The notes below the pieces were generated by a model, which did no database searches, was not told the origin of the DNA, and saw only the letters and a program-made list of their open reading frames with translations. Shown in pieces: positions 24,626 to 33,040 of a stretch of DNA of 64,000 bases. Position 1 is the first letter of the stretch. The number at the start of each line of letters is the position of its first letter. Where the stretch lies: the NCBI GenBank assembly GCA_024195265.1, contig JAJLRJ010000004.1:43681568-43745567 (forward strand). Reading direction: 5' to 3'. The DNA comes from Dendrophyllia cribrosa (Eukaryota > Cnidaria > Anthozoa > Scleractinia > Dendrophylliidae). A program made the translations under genes and the position numbers.

Positions 24626-27541
24626 GTCAATCCTTTATTTGGCGTGGTCGGTACGCTTAGCTTAAGAGCTAGTTTCCAGTTACGCCACGAAATAATAAAG
24701 ATAAAAGATACAAAATAAAACTTCATTAGAAGTGTATAAATTTAAGATAAGCTATAATTAAGAATGATTACGAATTAAAATAGTAATTCAACAAAGTGTA
24801 AAATGTAAAAGTTAACGAAGCGTAATATTTTATTTTGTGAGCCCGGCAATGGATGTTAGCTAAATGGGTTTTGATCCTCTGTCCTGCAGCCTAAAAGTCC
24901 TACCCAAATAGTCATGGCACTAGATGCGGTGGAAAGAGAGGATCTGGAGGCTGAACTTCTTAAACTGGAGGAAGAAAACAGGTTTGTCCTGATTATTACT
25001 CGAGTGATAAGCACAGCTGGAAAAAAATAGTGATGTTAATCAACTTAGAGCAGTCTTGCGACTTACAGCAAATCATTTACTGGGGTCATACTGTTTATAT
25101 AATATCTTTATCCTGGTCCTCGTTTTTTTTAACCCGCTTTTCCTCGTGTTTGAGGGCAGTTAAGTTGAGTGCTTACGGTTAAGTGATTTATCTTCCACTA
25201 AGGGACTTGTGTTCATAGAGTTTAGAATAAAATATTCGTTTGTGACATGTGTGAAAAGCCTCATTTGTTTTGTTGCGTGTAGGGACCTGCAAGAAGAGTA
25301 CGAACGCCTCAAGTCCATCAGAGATCAATCTGGTCCTCCCTCGGATAGCGATGCCTCCCCAGGAGGGCCACAAAATCGAGACTCTGAGCTGCTTGCCGAA
25401 GCTAAACTACTGCGTCAGCACAAAGGTCGCCTCGAGGCTCGAATGCAAGTTTTAGAGGATCATAATAGACAATTAGAGGCCCAGTTACAACGCCTTAGAC
25501 AACTACTCGACCAGGTAAAGTTTTTCATAGATGTTATTTAACTAGCGTGTTAAGTTCCTGTTGCAAGTTTTGTTAAATACAATTTTTTTTTTCTTGCCAC
25601 TTCCGAGGAAACCTTGTCAAAATTGTTGGTCAGATACCCAGGAAAAGGCGGGAAAACAGTTTTTTAACAAAACACAATTTATTTAAATCATCGTAGCAGA
25701 GAAATGGACGAAGAAACTCGCGGCACTTTGCTGTTCTGTTGTCATGGTGACATTTTGTTTCTATTTTAGCCCGGCCAGGACAAAAGCGCGGCCCAGTCTT
25801 CCGAACGTACCACGCCGTCCTCTTCGATTAGCTCGCTGGGTGCAGACACACCCTACCCTCCTGGGAAGTCAGCCCGGTCAGGAAAAACCCGCAGTAACGA
25901 TAGCGATTCCGAGTCGGAACCCGGTGGGACCACTGTGGCGCCGGGTCCCGCAACTAACGGCTTTTCTGGAAAAGGAAACGAGGACCCTGCTTTGAAAGAG
26001 GTTATGAGTCAGATAAGCTCGTCCTTCCCTGCGGATCAAAAAAGTGAGTGAGAAGTTTACTCTCCTCTGTTTGAGTGGTTAGCAGTGCGTGTACATATTA
26101 TATGGGAAAGGCACGAACGGGACGCGAAGACCCATGCGAGTGTTTACCTGTGCGTGTACGCTTTATACCAAGTGTCGAGTCTCTTTAAGTGTTAAGTGGT
26201 TGCCTATGCGTGTACATTTTATATCTAAGTGTCTGACTCTCGCAATCCTCACAAATACAGCAAACAAGAACGTCTTGATGTTTTATTTTATTCACTGTAG
26301 AAAGCTTTAATACTGCCCATTAAAGGACCTGTTTATCATCATCATCTTCATCATCGTCAACATCAACATCATCATCATTTTTATTTTTGTCTTGATCCTA
26401 ATGGCACATGGCTCTGTACTTCTTCTCCATTCCTCTCAACTTTTCCACCTCAGCTATTTCTGCACAGTCCACCACGTATTGATGTGTATGTTAGCTGACT
26501 AACTCTATTAACTCTTGTGTAGTGTATGCTGAGGCCTAACCAGTGGAATCTAACACTGCACGGCTGTACACTTTTCTGGTAAGACATGTTACGCTTTAGG
26601 AAAGTTAATCCCTATCCGCGTTATGTTCTGTTTTGTCACGCAAAACGTTTCATCAAGTAGTATTACATGATCAGCCAAGTTAACCCCTTCACACGTTATG
26701 TTCTGTTCTGTCACGCAAAGTCTTCATCAAGAAGTATCGCATGACCAGGCAAGTTAAACCCTTCGCTCGTTTTGTTCTGGTTTGTCACGCACAGCGTTTC
26801 ATCAAGGAGTATTACATGACCAGCCAAGTTAACCCCTTTAAGGGTTATGTTCTGTATTGCCACGGAAAGCTTTTTACCAAGGAGTATTGCATGACCAGCA
26901 AAAAGTAATTAAGTCCAGTGCTTCTGTCTTCTTGCACATGATCGCTTGCTCGCTACACCAGTTAATTCACTTGCACGCTTTCATTAATTTGTGTTCTTTT
27001 GTCTTAACGTTTTCTCGTACAATGTTGTTCTAACTTTTAAGTTTGTGTGTGAAATTCGTTTGATTCTTTTCATCCTTTTTCGCACTTAAAGGTGCGACCA
27101 TTCAAATGAAAACTGTAGAACAGTACTCTCCTGTGGTATTATTTGTTACCCTGTAAGACTGTAAGACGTTGTTATAACTTTGAAATCTGGAGTGAAATCC
27201 TGAAACATGACCATTCAAACAAAAGAAGTGTCGTGTTGCTATTTATTGTAATGTAAAAAAATTATTTACGTTTTGGAGTGAAATCCTAAAGTGTGATCAT
27301 TAGAAAGTACAGTGATAGCACAGTCTCGTCTTCCTGTGGAGACTCGCCGTATTGTGGGCTGTCTGTGGACGAGGGACAAGTGCTTGGAGACAAATTTCAC
27401 TTTTACCTAATTTATCCGTCTATTTTTGCTCATGTTTCAGGCACAGACCCGGTTGGACATTTATTTGCCACCGCTAAAGACGTAAACAAAGCCGTGGAAT
27501 CCTTAGTTCAAGTAATGACGTCAGATGACGAGGGAGATTAA
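452..27541 (+). CDS. DMD: Dystrophin/utrophin orthologue, 3' part (31 exons, 5' end outside window)
   Basis: Links actin cytoskeleton to the membrane dystroglycan complex (known for the family). Exons read from splice sites: 452-602, 1309-1626, 2218-2506, 2909-3051, 3582-3698, 4049-4261, 4540-4694, 6200-6386, 7094-7423, 8158-8391, 13009-13143, 14731-14956, 15440-15500, 16447-16508, 16601-16675, 17367-17663, 18366-18445, 18849-18926, 19499-19610, 21047-21101, 21307-21346, 21493-21564, 22120-22259, 22398-22469, 23199-23246, 23579-23617, 24399-24423, 24890-24981, 25283-25514, 25770-26043, 27441-27541. All have AG/GT borders and their lengths (4453 nt) chain in phase to a TAA at 27539-27541, giving 1483 aa. 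Order is spectrin repeats, WW, EF-hands, ZZ, coiled coil, as in dystrophin. The ZZ and WW domains with EF-hands, plus a long rod, exclude dystrobrevin. The actin-binding N-terminus and early rod lie upstream of the window. An invertebrate single-copy gene may equally be called utrophin-like. The first exon's acceptor (after 451) is the least certain border. Confidence 0.93.
603..1308. other. Dystrophin intron, no gene seen
   Basis: Intron between the first two visible exons. It has a G+C-rich patch at about 655-760 with CGCG/GCTCGCG runs, unlike its A+T-rich surroundings. This may be a worn mobile-element fragment, but I found no terminal repeats. Otherwise nothing recognisable. Confidence 0.5.
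3180..3431. repeat. Inverted-repeat MITE, partly duplicated
   Basis: Begins CCGGTTGTTCAAA and ends TTTGAACAACCGG, its reverse complement. Inside, GGATAGCGCTATCCACCGG-type sequence alternates with its complement, so the unit folds on itself. Two blocks are present (about 3181-3289 and 3290-3431); the first lacks its right terminus. No transposase reading frame. Lies in a dystrophin intron. Confidence 0.75.
4830..4941. repeat. Short hairpin MITE, copy 1 of 2
   Basis: About 112 bp whose two halves are complementary: TCAATTTAATAAAACTTTTA and ACAAGTGTAATTTACAAGTG pair with the right half, which ends TATTGAATTGA. A second copy of the same family is at 54060-54160. Confidence 0.7.
5290..5961. mobile_element. 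Harbinger-like non-autonomous DNA transposon
   Basis: Terminal inverted repeats GGGCGCTTTCCATTC (left, 5290) and its complement (right, to 5961) are flanked by CAG at 5287-5289 and again at 5962-5964, a 3-bp target duplication of the kind made by PIF/Harbinger elements. The interior has an open frame from 5453 that begins [16 protein letters not shown] and contains NRVGDYF. This resembles the start of a Harbinger transposase but stops before any catalytic domain. I infer an internally deleted element. It lies in a dystrophin intron. Confidence 0.72.
6516..6590. repeat. ATC/GTC trinucleotide microsatellite
   Basis: Run of TCA/TCG triplets (about 24 units) in a dystrophin intron. It produces long open frames of serine, aspartate or methionine in different frames; none is a gene. 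Confidence 0.9.
8778..8930. repeat. Hairpin-forming inverted repeat
   Basis: Arms of about 65 bp: GCCCAATTTCGATATATTAA and CATCACTACGAGGCTTAGGG on the left, complementary to the right arm ending TATCGAAATTGGCC. Loop of about 22 bp. MITE-like; no coding content. Confidence 0.75.
8931..11233. other. Long dystrophin intron segment, no gene recognised
   Basis: Part of the intron 8392-13008. It contains a dispersed repeat at 9168-9229 that reappears inverted at 40757-40818. Moderately long minus-strand frames exist at 9763-10191 and 10478-10717, but I recognise no domain and no coherent splice chain. I treat the stretch as non-coding. Confidence 0.5.
9168..9229 (+). repeat. Dispersed repeat, copy A
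   Basis: Contains CGTTAGCAGCATTATCGTTT followed by GCGGTCCTTTGCAGATTTTA. The reverse complement is found with few changes at 40757-40818, in an intron of the receptor gene. Family unknown. Confidence 0.7.
11234..11262. repeat. GTGC tetranucleotide microsatellite
   Basis: About six to seven perfect GTGC units in a dystrophin intron. Confidence 0.85.
11817..11985 (-). mobile_element. 5'-truncated Penelope-like element, 3' end only
   Basis: On the minus strand this 169-bp piece matches the 3' terminal region of the Penelope-like copies at 42364-43884, including the block with GCCGAAACGTCGG and the end ATTTCTAAATCATT. It is bounded by a perfect 15-bp direct repeat, CAAGTTACCCAAGTT, at 11802-11816 and 11986-12000. 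I read this as the target-site duplication of a severely 5'-truncated insertion. Confidence 0.8.
12001..13008. other. Dystrophin intron segment, nothing recognised
   Basis: A+T-rich intron end with short TCAT-type simple repeats near 12357-12410. No reading frame, RNA gene or transposon terminus seen. Confidence 0.5.
13509..14306. mobile_element. Long foldback (palindromic) transposon with GTTAT target repeats
   Basis: Starts GCTGTGTTCAC and ends with its exact complement. Arms of nearly 400 bp pair along almost the whole element: left AACATGTTTAGTCTGATCGC against right GATCAGACTAAAC, with centre near 13910-13950. GTTAT occurs at 13504-13508 and 14307-14311, a probable 5-bp target duplication. 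No coding frame. Lies in the dystrophin intron 13144-14730. Confidence 0.8.
15440..16508 (+). CDS. DMD: Dystrophin WW domain (two exons)
   Basis: Exons 15440-15500 and 16447-16508 join within an AA|T asparagine codon. Together they give [25 protein letters not shown] and KMTELY, a full WW domain with both signature tryptophans and the aromatic YY pair. In dystrophin the WW domain, with the following EF-hands and ZZ finger, binds the PPxY tail of beta-dystroglycan (established knowledge). This is the most diagnostic part for calling the gene dystrophin rather than another spectrin-repeat protein. Confidence 0.95.
16601..19610 (+). CDS. DMD: Dystrophin EF-hand region (five exons)
   Basis: Exons 16601-16675, 17367-17663, 18366-18445, 18849-18926 and 19499-19610 encode the two dystrophin-type EF-hand domains. 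Recognisable strings include [10 protein letters not shown] (residue order as seen), [57 protein letters not shown] and [13 protein letters not shown]. These domains brace the WW domain against beta-dystroglycan (family knowledge). The 17664-18365 intron contains a decayed short tandem array; the 19611-21046 intron holds a 106-bp minisatellite. Confidence 0.94.
17990..18250. repeat. Degenerate tandem repeat, about 29-bp unit
   Basis: Repeats of CTACGATCGCTAAATCCTTT then GCCTTAAACT, about eight uneven copies. Lies in the dystrophin intron 17664-18365, ending about 115 bp before the next exon. Confidence 0.75.
19088..19236. repeat. Inverted-repeat MITE
   Basis: Left arm CAACAATGTTACGTTGCAAG then TTGAGATTGTTTATTG; right arm AACAAACAATCTCAACTTGC then AACTCAACATTGTT is its complement. 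Lies in the dystrophin intron 18927-19498. Resembles in style the GTTGCG-rich elements at 23910-24281. Confidence 0.65.
19690..20345. repeat. 106-bp minisatellite in dystrophin intron
   Basis: About six tandem copies. GGATTTCATCCACAGACTCA recurs near 19815, 19921, 20027 and 20133, and a diverged form near 20239, a steady 106-bp step. Outer copies are worn. Single or partial copies of the same unit (CATTTGAATGGTCACAC and complement) lie at about 11665-11800, 15010-15120, 27090-27300 and 38505-38600, so it is a dispersed family that expanded here. Confidence 0.85.
20775..20945 (-). repeat. Dispersed repeat, copy A
   Basis: Contains CAATGAAATTAGAGGTTGTT and GACCCTAGCCCTGAAAACAA. The reverse complement is at about 32875-33040, so two copies of one family lie 12 kb apart in opposite orientation. 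Family unknown. Confidence 0.75.
21047..21564 (+). CDS. DMD: Dystrophin ZZ-type zinc finger (three exons)
   Basis: Exons 21047-21101, 21307-21346 and 21493-21564 encode the ZZ finger: [13 protein letters not shown], then [17 protein letters not shown], then [13 protein letters not shown]. The Cys-x2-Cys pairs and the two late histidines that bind zinc in ZZ domains are all present. The last exon ends TCG|GTAAGT. This exon end and its donor have been copied about seven times in the following intron (see repeat at 21525). Confidence 0.94.
21525..21965 (+). repeat. Minisatellite built from a dystrophin exon end plus its 5' splice site
   Basis: Units of about 47-55 bp: CACTCATCCAATG.., then ATCAATACTGT, then TATCGGCAAGTG, then CTGTCTGTCTGT. 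The first copy is the real exon 3' end (to 21564) with donor GTAAGT. About seven further copies follow in the intron. Most carry GCAAGT in place of GTAAGT; the last complete copy (near 21928) has GTAAAT. See findings. Confidence 0.9.
22120..24423 (+). CDS. DMD: Dystrophin C-terminal linker exons (syntrophin-binding region)
   Basis: Exons 22120-22259, 22398-22469, 23199-23246, 23579-23617 and 24399-24423. The first gives [19 protein letters not shown] and [12 protein letters not shown], close to the vertebrate counterpart. The later ones carry [10 protein letters not shown] and [14 protein letters not shown], the region that in vertebrates binds syntrophins (established knowledge). Exons of 25-48 nt are very short but keep frame exactly, which argues they are real. 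The 25-nt exon at 24399 could be alternatively used; that is inference. Confidence 0.88.
23910..24281. repeat. GTTGCG-rich inverted-repeat elements (one or two MITEs)
   Basis: The clearest unit is 24098-24281: it begins GGTGATTTTACACGGGACGA and ends CGTGTAACATCACC, imperfect complements. Centre has TAACATGGGTGCACCCATGT, a palindrome. A related piece at 23910-24090 repeats GATGCCGTGTAACATGAGTG. Lies in a dystrophin intron; no reading frame. Confidence 0.7.
24590..24630. repeat. AATC tetranucleotide microsatellite
   Basis: About nine AATC units, the penultimate interrupted. It is followed by a short stretch with TTATTTGGCGTGG that reads like a worn dispersed repeat. Confidence 0.85.
24890..27541 (+). 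CDS. DMD: Dystrophin C-terminal coiled coil and tail
   Basis: Exons 24890-24981, 25283-25514, 25770-26043 and 27441-27541. Heptad-rich sequence [18 protein letters not shown] leads to [19 protein letters not shown] and [19 protein letters not shown]. This is the dystrophin/dystrobrevin coiled coil used to heterodimerise with dystrobrevin (family knowledge). A Ser/Pro/Gly-rich linker follows in the 25770 exon. The protein ends [19 protein letters not shown] and an acidic tail, with TAA at 27539-27541. Confidence 0.92.
26594..26905. repeat. Tandem repeat, about 75-82-bp unit, four copies
   Basis: Each unit has GTTATGTTCTGTTTTGTCAC, then CATCAAG.AGTATTACATGA, then CCAGCCAAGTTAACCCCTT. Copies start near 26618, 26695, 26776 and 26845 and are diverged. 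Lies in the last dystrophin intron. Confidence 0.8.
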
Positions 27542-28829
27542 TATTAAAATATATTAAGGCGTTAGACAGATCAATACATATTAGTCGGACAAACATTTAA
27601 GAAAAGCTTGTTAAAGAAATTTAACGCTGGTTTACCTCTGGTATCCCATCTTGTGATAAATTAATAACTTGCTAAGTTCCTTGCAGTTCTCTTAAAATAA
27701 TCCGAAGATGGACGAACATGTCCCGAGGAGCTGGGTAAAATAAGTTGGTGGACATTCGTTGCCCAAAGTAAATACAGATAGTTAAATTATGTTTATCTCT
27801 TATGGGTTGGAGTTTTTCAAGTCGCTAAAAATTGGTCAGTTCAACTTGGGACGCTTACCATTTATCAGAGGTCTTTTTGTCATATTTACATGACAGTTAT
27901 TTCATTTAGTGGTTATGGGATTGACTGTAAAGTCTCGTCCATTCCACGTTCCACGTTCCACGCAAGAATAAGACAACTATGTTCTTCGTTTAAAACAAAA
28001 CCAGTTCGGCTTGAATTGATCAGCAGATCAGACAAATAGGTTGCACCCAGATCCAGAGTTTGAGTATGTGAACACCAAATATAAAGTCTTCATAATTGCC
28101 TGACACATGAGTTTCCTTAATTTGAAGTAAATTGTATAATTTTTAACATTTTCAAATGTTTAAATTTATGGTGGAAACGTTATAAACCACTAATAACAAA
28201 TCATTTAAGTATTGTGTTAAAATCGCTATTTCAGTTGTCTAAGGTTTTAAGAGCCCTATTAGAGTAATAATGCCGGGGTCATTTTGCAAGGTTTTTGTAA
28301 GTTTCTAACCTTTAATCAGTTTTATCGTTTTTGATGTCGCTGCAGACGAAATATTTTATCGGCAACTTAAACTCAGTATATTTAGGGTCACTAAATTTTT
28401 GGAAATTTGTTCAAACTTTCCTTTTATAAAAAGGTCTTTAAATTTTCTCGTTTTGTTCAAATGACGAAAAACGTGATTTTAACTTTTAGCTACAAAACAT
28501 GGCTTGGTTTAACGATGTTCAGTTGTAATAATCAATTTCGTTATACTTCAAACAGTTTAGAAAAATTCCTTAAACGTTTTTGTCCTAATGGCATAATGGA
28601 TGAATATTTTCGTAATAAAAAAATTATTTTCATATTATTAGTTGAACGGTATGTAAATTTTTATATCCTAGTAAACTGCTGTTACTTGTTTCTTTGTTTA
28701 CAGTCTTATTTTTCTGCTAGTAAGTGACTTCCATTGGGACTAAATTACTGGACTGGCGCCACTCGATCGCTACCCAAGAATTCTGCGATCAGAAGGAAAC
28801 GCAAATTACCGATTGTCTACTGTTGCGCC
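27542..28829. other. 3' flank of dystrophin gene
   Basis: A+T-rich, presumably the 3' UTR and beyond. The first AATAAA I notice after the stop is at 28614-28619, about 1.07 kb downstream; whether it is the used poly(A) signal is unknown. An open frame at 28407-28727 has no recognisable domain. Confidence 0.4.
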
Positions 28830-28832
28830 TAG

Positions 28833-29195
28833 CCTAGCCTGCGTGGCAGGCGTAAACGGGGGAGAGGGGAGGGGGCGCGAAAAAGGAGAGGGGGAGAAGG
28901 GAAGGAACGCCTGCTATAAGAACCGGGCTATTCGCAGAACGCCCACCGATTTCCTTGTAATCGAATTACGTCAACTGTCAATACGTTCACCAATCAGAAA
29001 CTGGCACGCGTTTTTACGCATGGATGACTTCACGCGGGAATTTACTTTGTTTACCGCCCAGCGAGAATTAGCCAATCAAAATTTGCGCCGCCAGCGTCCG
29101 CAGAAATGAACAAAGGGGGGTCTTTATTGCAGGCGTCATTTCCCTCTCTCCTCAGTTCCCTTCTCCCGACGCCTGCTACACAGGCTACGCCTAGC
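28833..29195. repeat. MITE with GCCTGCGTGGCAGGCG-type termini
   Basis: Left end GCCTAGCCTGCGTGGCAGGC and right end GCCTGCTACACAGGC.. are imperfect inverted repeats. Purine-rich GGGGGAGAGGGGAGGGGGCG on the left is matched by pyrimidine-rich TTTCCCTCTCTCCTC on the right. No coding content. Confidence 0.6.
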
Positions 29196-29238
29196 CTAGC
29201 ATATGTGGCCGAGGTTTTACTGACGCGAGTGAAATCAT

Positions 29239-29275
29239 ATCAGGGTGGATATACGTAGATATATCCACCCTGATA
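29239..29275. repeat. Short perfect-arm hairpin
   Basis: TATCAGGGTGGATATA followed by its complement TATATCCACCCTGATA with a five-base loop. It lies just after the MITE at 28833-29195. Role unknown. Confidence 0.6.
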
Positions 29276-29480
29276 CTGCTATCCTAACTCAGGATATTGC
29301 CAGACAAGTTGCGAAAGCGTATAACATCGCGTTTTACCCCTTCTTTGCATTCTTTGTCTAGATTTTTTAAAGCAATGTCTAAATGATATCCAGCGGTTAT
29401 TTTTTGTTCAAAGGTGTTGGAAACAATAGACTTTGGTTGAGATTTAGACCGTAAAAAAATAGGTTCTCCTTCCACTTAAG

Positions 29481-29499
29481 CCCCCCCCCCCCCCCCCCC
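29481..29499. repeat. Homopolymer of 19 C
   Basis: Uninterrupted C run; also a likely place for sequencing length error. Confidence 0.9.
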
Positions 29500-30025
29500 T
29501 TCCTTGCTAGCGTTTGGCCAAATTTTAACACGCCCCTTGGTCTATTGAACCCACCCGCCCCCTCAAACGGGCTTGAAATACATAAGCCGCACCTACAGAT
29601 TCATATTTATCATGCAAAAAAATAACATAACTATTGGGCATGGTTATACAATAACCTGAAGGGAAAAAAAAACTACATCGAAAAGGCTCCGTGTTATATT
29701 TGAATGGTATGAAGCGGGAATCTGATTTACGCAGATCGCGGCCATGTGTACGACAACTCGTCTTGGGTATGACGTCGGCAAGTCGATCTCCGCTGGACGA
29801 TCTAATAGCCGATTTCGAAAAATATCAAGTCTCCTTTGTTAGAATGACACAATGGAATTCAGAGTACATGTAGGAACGCTAAGACTTAGAATTGTGTTCT
29901 TATACAAATGTGCACGGTATGCAAATTGCCAAGAAGTTGAAGCATAGCACTTGCAGTTCGTGCTGAAAACAAAAGAAATTGGAAAAAACAAGCTTTCATC
30001 AGCACCACCCAAACCTGCACTTTAA

Positions 30026-30591
30026 AGTGCAACTAACCCCAATTTTTTTCTTTCGCTAAATAAAATCTCCTGTTTGTCCTGATTAGTTGCGCGAAAAAAT
30101 TATCGTAATTGATAAAATCCCAGCGTTTCTACAGCTGTTTGAAGTTAGGTGCTTCTGCCCCATTACCGAGCATTTGTGGGAGCTGGGTACGAAATTTGCT
30201 GTGACGTCATCGAAGGAGACCATTTGCCGCGTTCTCATAAGCATATCACCGCGAAGCGACAAAGTAGAAGGCATTTTAACGCGAATGGTACTCAAAAGCC
30301 AAAAAAGGGATTTTGTGCAGTCCGATGCGTTTTTTGTGTTTGCCCACAGTTCCTTTGCTCTTTGCATCATGAAAATCAATCTCCTTCGATGACGTCACAA
30401 GACGTCCAAACAAAACTCGGACCCATTCTTCACATTGCTCGGTAGTGGCCGAAAGAACCGCCAAAATTTGAAACTTTAAAAAATTATAAAAATCAAGGAA
30501 AAATGCTACGGTAAAAAAAATTTCGCACAGGTAATCAGGACAATTAGGAGATTTCGTTTGGCGAAAATCATTATTGGGGGTTAGTTGCACT
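30026..30591. mobile_element. Inverted-repeat element flanked by TTAA
   Basis: Left AGTGCAACTAACCCC and right GGGGGTTAGTTGCACT are complementary. Similarity of the arms continues inward about 80-90 bp (AAATCTCCT, GTCCTGATTA). TTAA at 30022-30025 and 30592-30595 may be the target duplication, as in piggyBac-type insertions, but the termini do not start CCC, so the superfamily is uncertain. No transposase frame. Confidence 0.65.
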
Positions 30592-31270
30592 TTAAAGAGT
30601 ATTTTTTTGGTATTTTTCGAAGTGGCCTATGGTATTGAAGAGTTTTAAAGCTGGTCCCCATTCTCTTTCAAACGCAGACAACAAGTCAGAGACTAAGTCT
30701 AAGGATATATGATCCTCAGTGCCCTTTTCTCAATCTATTCGAGTTTTTCTGACAAGTATGGCGGCAGACCGTCACAGCTGTATTCAGGTACTGAACGTAT
30801 GATGTATAGATGGCAAGTAGATATCAGCTGGCAGACCGCTACGACCGAGAACACCTAATAATGTGCAGACGCTTTACAGCTTTCTTAGGCCCGGTTCAAA
30901 CGTCGAACTTTACATGTGCCGAACCTAATACCTATTTAGATCGACCCAAACTATTAAGTTCGACTGTTGATTCAGACGGTCGAACTTTACATGTGCCGAA
31001 CCTAATTCGTGACGAAAAGAAATATCATCCTTACTGCTTAAAATAGGGAAATAAACCGAAAAAAAGTAAAATTCACCAAGCCTGGGAATTCTTGTTTTGA
31101 TTTTAGTGTGCTTTGTGTTCTGTTATGGCAAGGAGACAGCTGAGCAGATCGTGATCGTGATTTGGAAAAAATAAAGTAACGCCATAAATTTTAAAATACA
31201 TTACGATTTCTTTATGGATATAAAGAAAAGCAACTTTTTAGAAGACCGATTTAAGCTGTCCAGTTTCAGT

Positions 31271-31718
31271 TAAGGTTTTACACATTATGCCGGCATTATT
31301 TTGAGCATAATAGTGAGGCAAAAGCATTGAGCATTATGCCGGAATAATAGTGACGAAATTCACGAAAACTGACTGGCGGTTGGGGTCTGGGTCCTGGACA
31401 GGCCGAGAGAAATCTGGGCACCAGTCACCTGACAACACAACACATGCCAACATGGCAGAATCGAGTTTTTTCATTACTAGAAAACTCATTTCGTAATAAC
31501 CAAGCCAGAGCAATGGAGGATTACATTGAGGTGTCGCTCATGCTCCAACATAACAAGCGTTAATTGAATTTTTTGGCTATTTAAAGCTATATATTAGCTT
31601 TTTTATGTGAGCATAATGGAGCATAATAGTGACGCCTTTCGAGCATAATAGTGAGTTTTTTTGAGCATCGAGCATTAGCATAATAGTGAAACATTGGAGC
31701 ATAATGTGTAAAACCCTA
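31271..31718. mobile_element. hAT-like MITE, nested
   Basis: Ends TAAGGTTTTACACATTATGC and, reversed, TAGGGTTTTACACATTATGC. It is flanked by GTTTCAGT at 31263-31270 and 31719-31726, a perfect 8-bp target duplication. An 8-bp duplication with TAGGG-type termini fits the hAT superfamily. The interior repeats GAGCATAATAGTGA. No coding frame. Confidence 0.8.
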
Positions 31719-31730
31719 GTTTCAGTCTAA

Positions 31731-32146
31731 GGGGCCGATTACATGGCGAATTTCAGCCCGGGCTGAGATTTTAGCCCAGTTGACCGGGCTGAGATTTCAG
31801 CCCGGCTTCCGAAATAAATCCTCATAAAATGATGTTAGCGATTACATGAACAAAGTTTCAGCCCGGGCTGAAAATTCCAGCCCGGTTTCAGAAACCGGGC
31901 TGGAATTTTCAGCCCGGCCAAACGGGCTGAGTTCGCCATGTAATCGCATCAGAATTTCAGCCCGGGCTGAAAAGTGACTTTGGGCATGCGCAGTCGAATC
32001 TTCGACGCCATTTTGATTATCGTTATCAATCTTCTCGTGTAATTTCAAACTTGGCGCCCGGGCTGAAATCTCAGCCCGGGCTGAAATTTGTCATGTAATC
32101 ACAACGAAATTCAGCCCGGGCTGAAATTCGCCATGTAATCGGCCCC
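31731..32146. mobile_element. GGGGCCGATTACATGG-family MITE, copy 1
   Basis: Termini GGGGCCGATTACATGGCGAA and complement; interior made of repeats of CAGCCCGGGCTGA, itself palindromic. Flanks are TAA and TTA, not identical. Same family as 41651-42075. Confidence 0.78.
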
Positions 32147-32559
32147 TTAAAATCTACAACGTGAATGCTGGTAACCGTCGTTACGCTTCTGTGAGTTCTG
32201 TCTGCAAAGGCGCGAAAACCCACTAAATAGCCAATCAGAAACGCGGTTCTATTCGACAAGCTCAGTCGAATAGAACGGCAGAGTCGACCCAAATACAAAA
32301 GTGCCTTTCTAATTGATTCATACGTCGAACTTTACATGTGCCGAACCTAATTATTAGGTTCGGCACATGTAAAGTTCGACGTTTGAACCGGGCCTTAGTG
32401 ATTAATAGTCGTTCTACTTGAGACTGCTCTGAATTCGAATTCCAAGTACTTTGTGTCCCTCAACGACGTCGATGCAAATGCCGTCGATTTGCAGCTGACG
32501 AAATGTACTGCTGTAGGTCAATCACGGAGGAAGCTTTAAGTATCATGTGGTTGTTAGTA

Positions 32560-32675
32560 GCCCAAGATGCACCCAGCATTAAAGTCCAAGATGCACCCTG
32601 CATTAAAGTCCAAGATGCACCCTGCATTAAAGTCCAAGATGCACCCTGCATTAAAGTCCAAGATGCACCCTGTTT
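32560..32675. repeat. 24-bp tandem repeat, about five copies
   Basis: Unit CCAAGATGCACCCTGCATTA plus AAGT. Unit length is a multiple of three, so it opens frames on both strands; I see no sign that they are translated. Confidence 0.88.
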
Positions 32676-32874
32676 TAAATTCGGGAAAAAGTAGGATCTG
32701 CAATACCATGTCGAGTCTTTGAAGTCGCCATAGCCCTAACGTTTGGACAAGTAAGGCCGGTTTATTTTTGCATTATTTTGCTTTGACAAACTGACAGTCA
32801 AAGCTGAGCCCACTGTGTGGAAGCAAAATGGCGTGGAGATTCGGCTTGCACATAAAAAATTTGACACGATTTCT

Positions 32875-33040
32875 GCCAGATACCACAGAGCTCTTAACAA
32901 CCTCTAATTTCATTGGACCTGGGTATCACGCATCTCTATTGTTTTCAGGGCTAGGGTCCACTGTTGTGTTGTTTGTTCTATTGTTTTCTCGGTCTCAGTA
33001 AATCAGAGAAGACCTTGTAAGAGCTGCCTACTGCCCCATT
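32875..33040 (+). repeat. Dispersed repeat, copy B (inverted relative to 20775-20945)
   Basis: Contains AACAACCTCTAATTTCATTG and TTGTTTTCAGGGCTAGGGTC, the complement of the copy in the dystrophin intron. Confidence 0.75.

Larger units (their letters stand above)
30888..32394. mobile_element. Harbinger-like element hosting nested MITEs
   Basis: Termini GGCCCGGTTCAAACGTCGAA and its complement at the right end, with TTA at 30885-30887 and 32395-32397 as a 3-bp target duplication. The terminal repeat continues through TTTACATGTGCCGAACCTAA. No transposase frame found. It contains two later insertions (31271-31718 and 31731-32146), so its own body is under 650 bp. Confidence 0.75.

Noticed and set aside
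32503..32694. Octapeptide-repeat protein (KVQDAPCI)
   Set aside because: Product of a 24-bp tandem repeat with an open frame on both strands; nothing else supports a gene.
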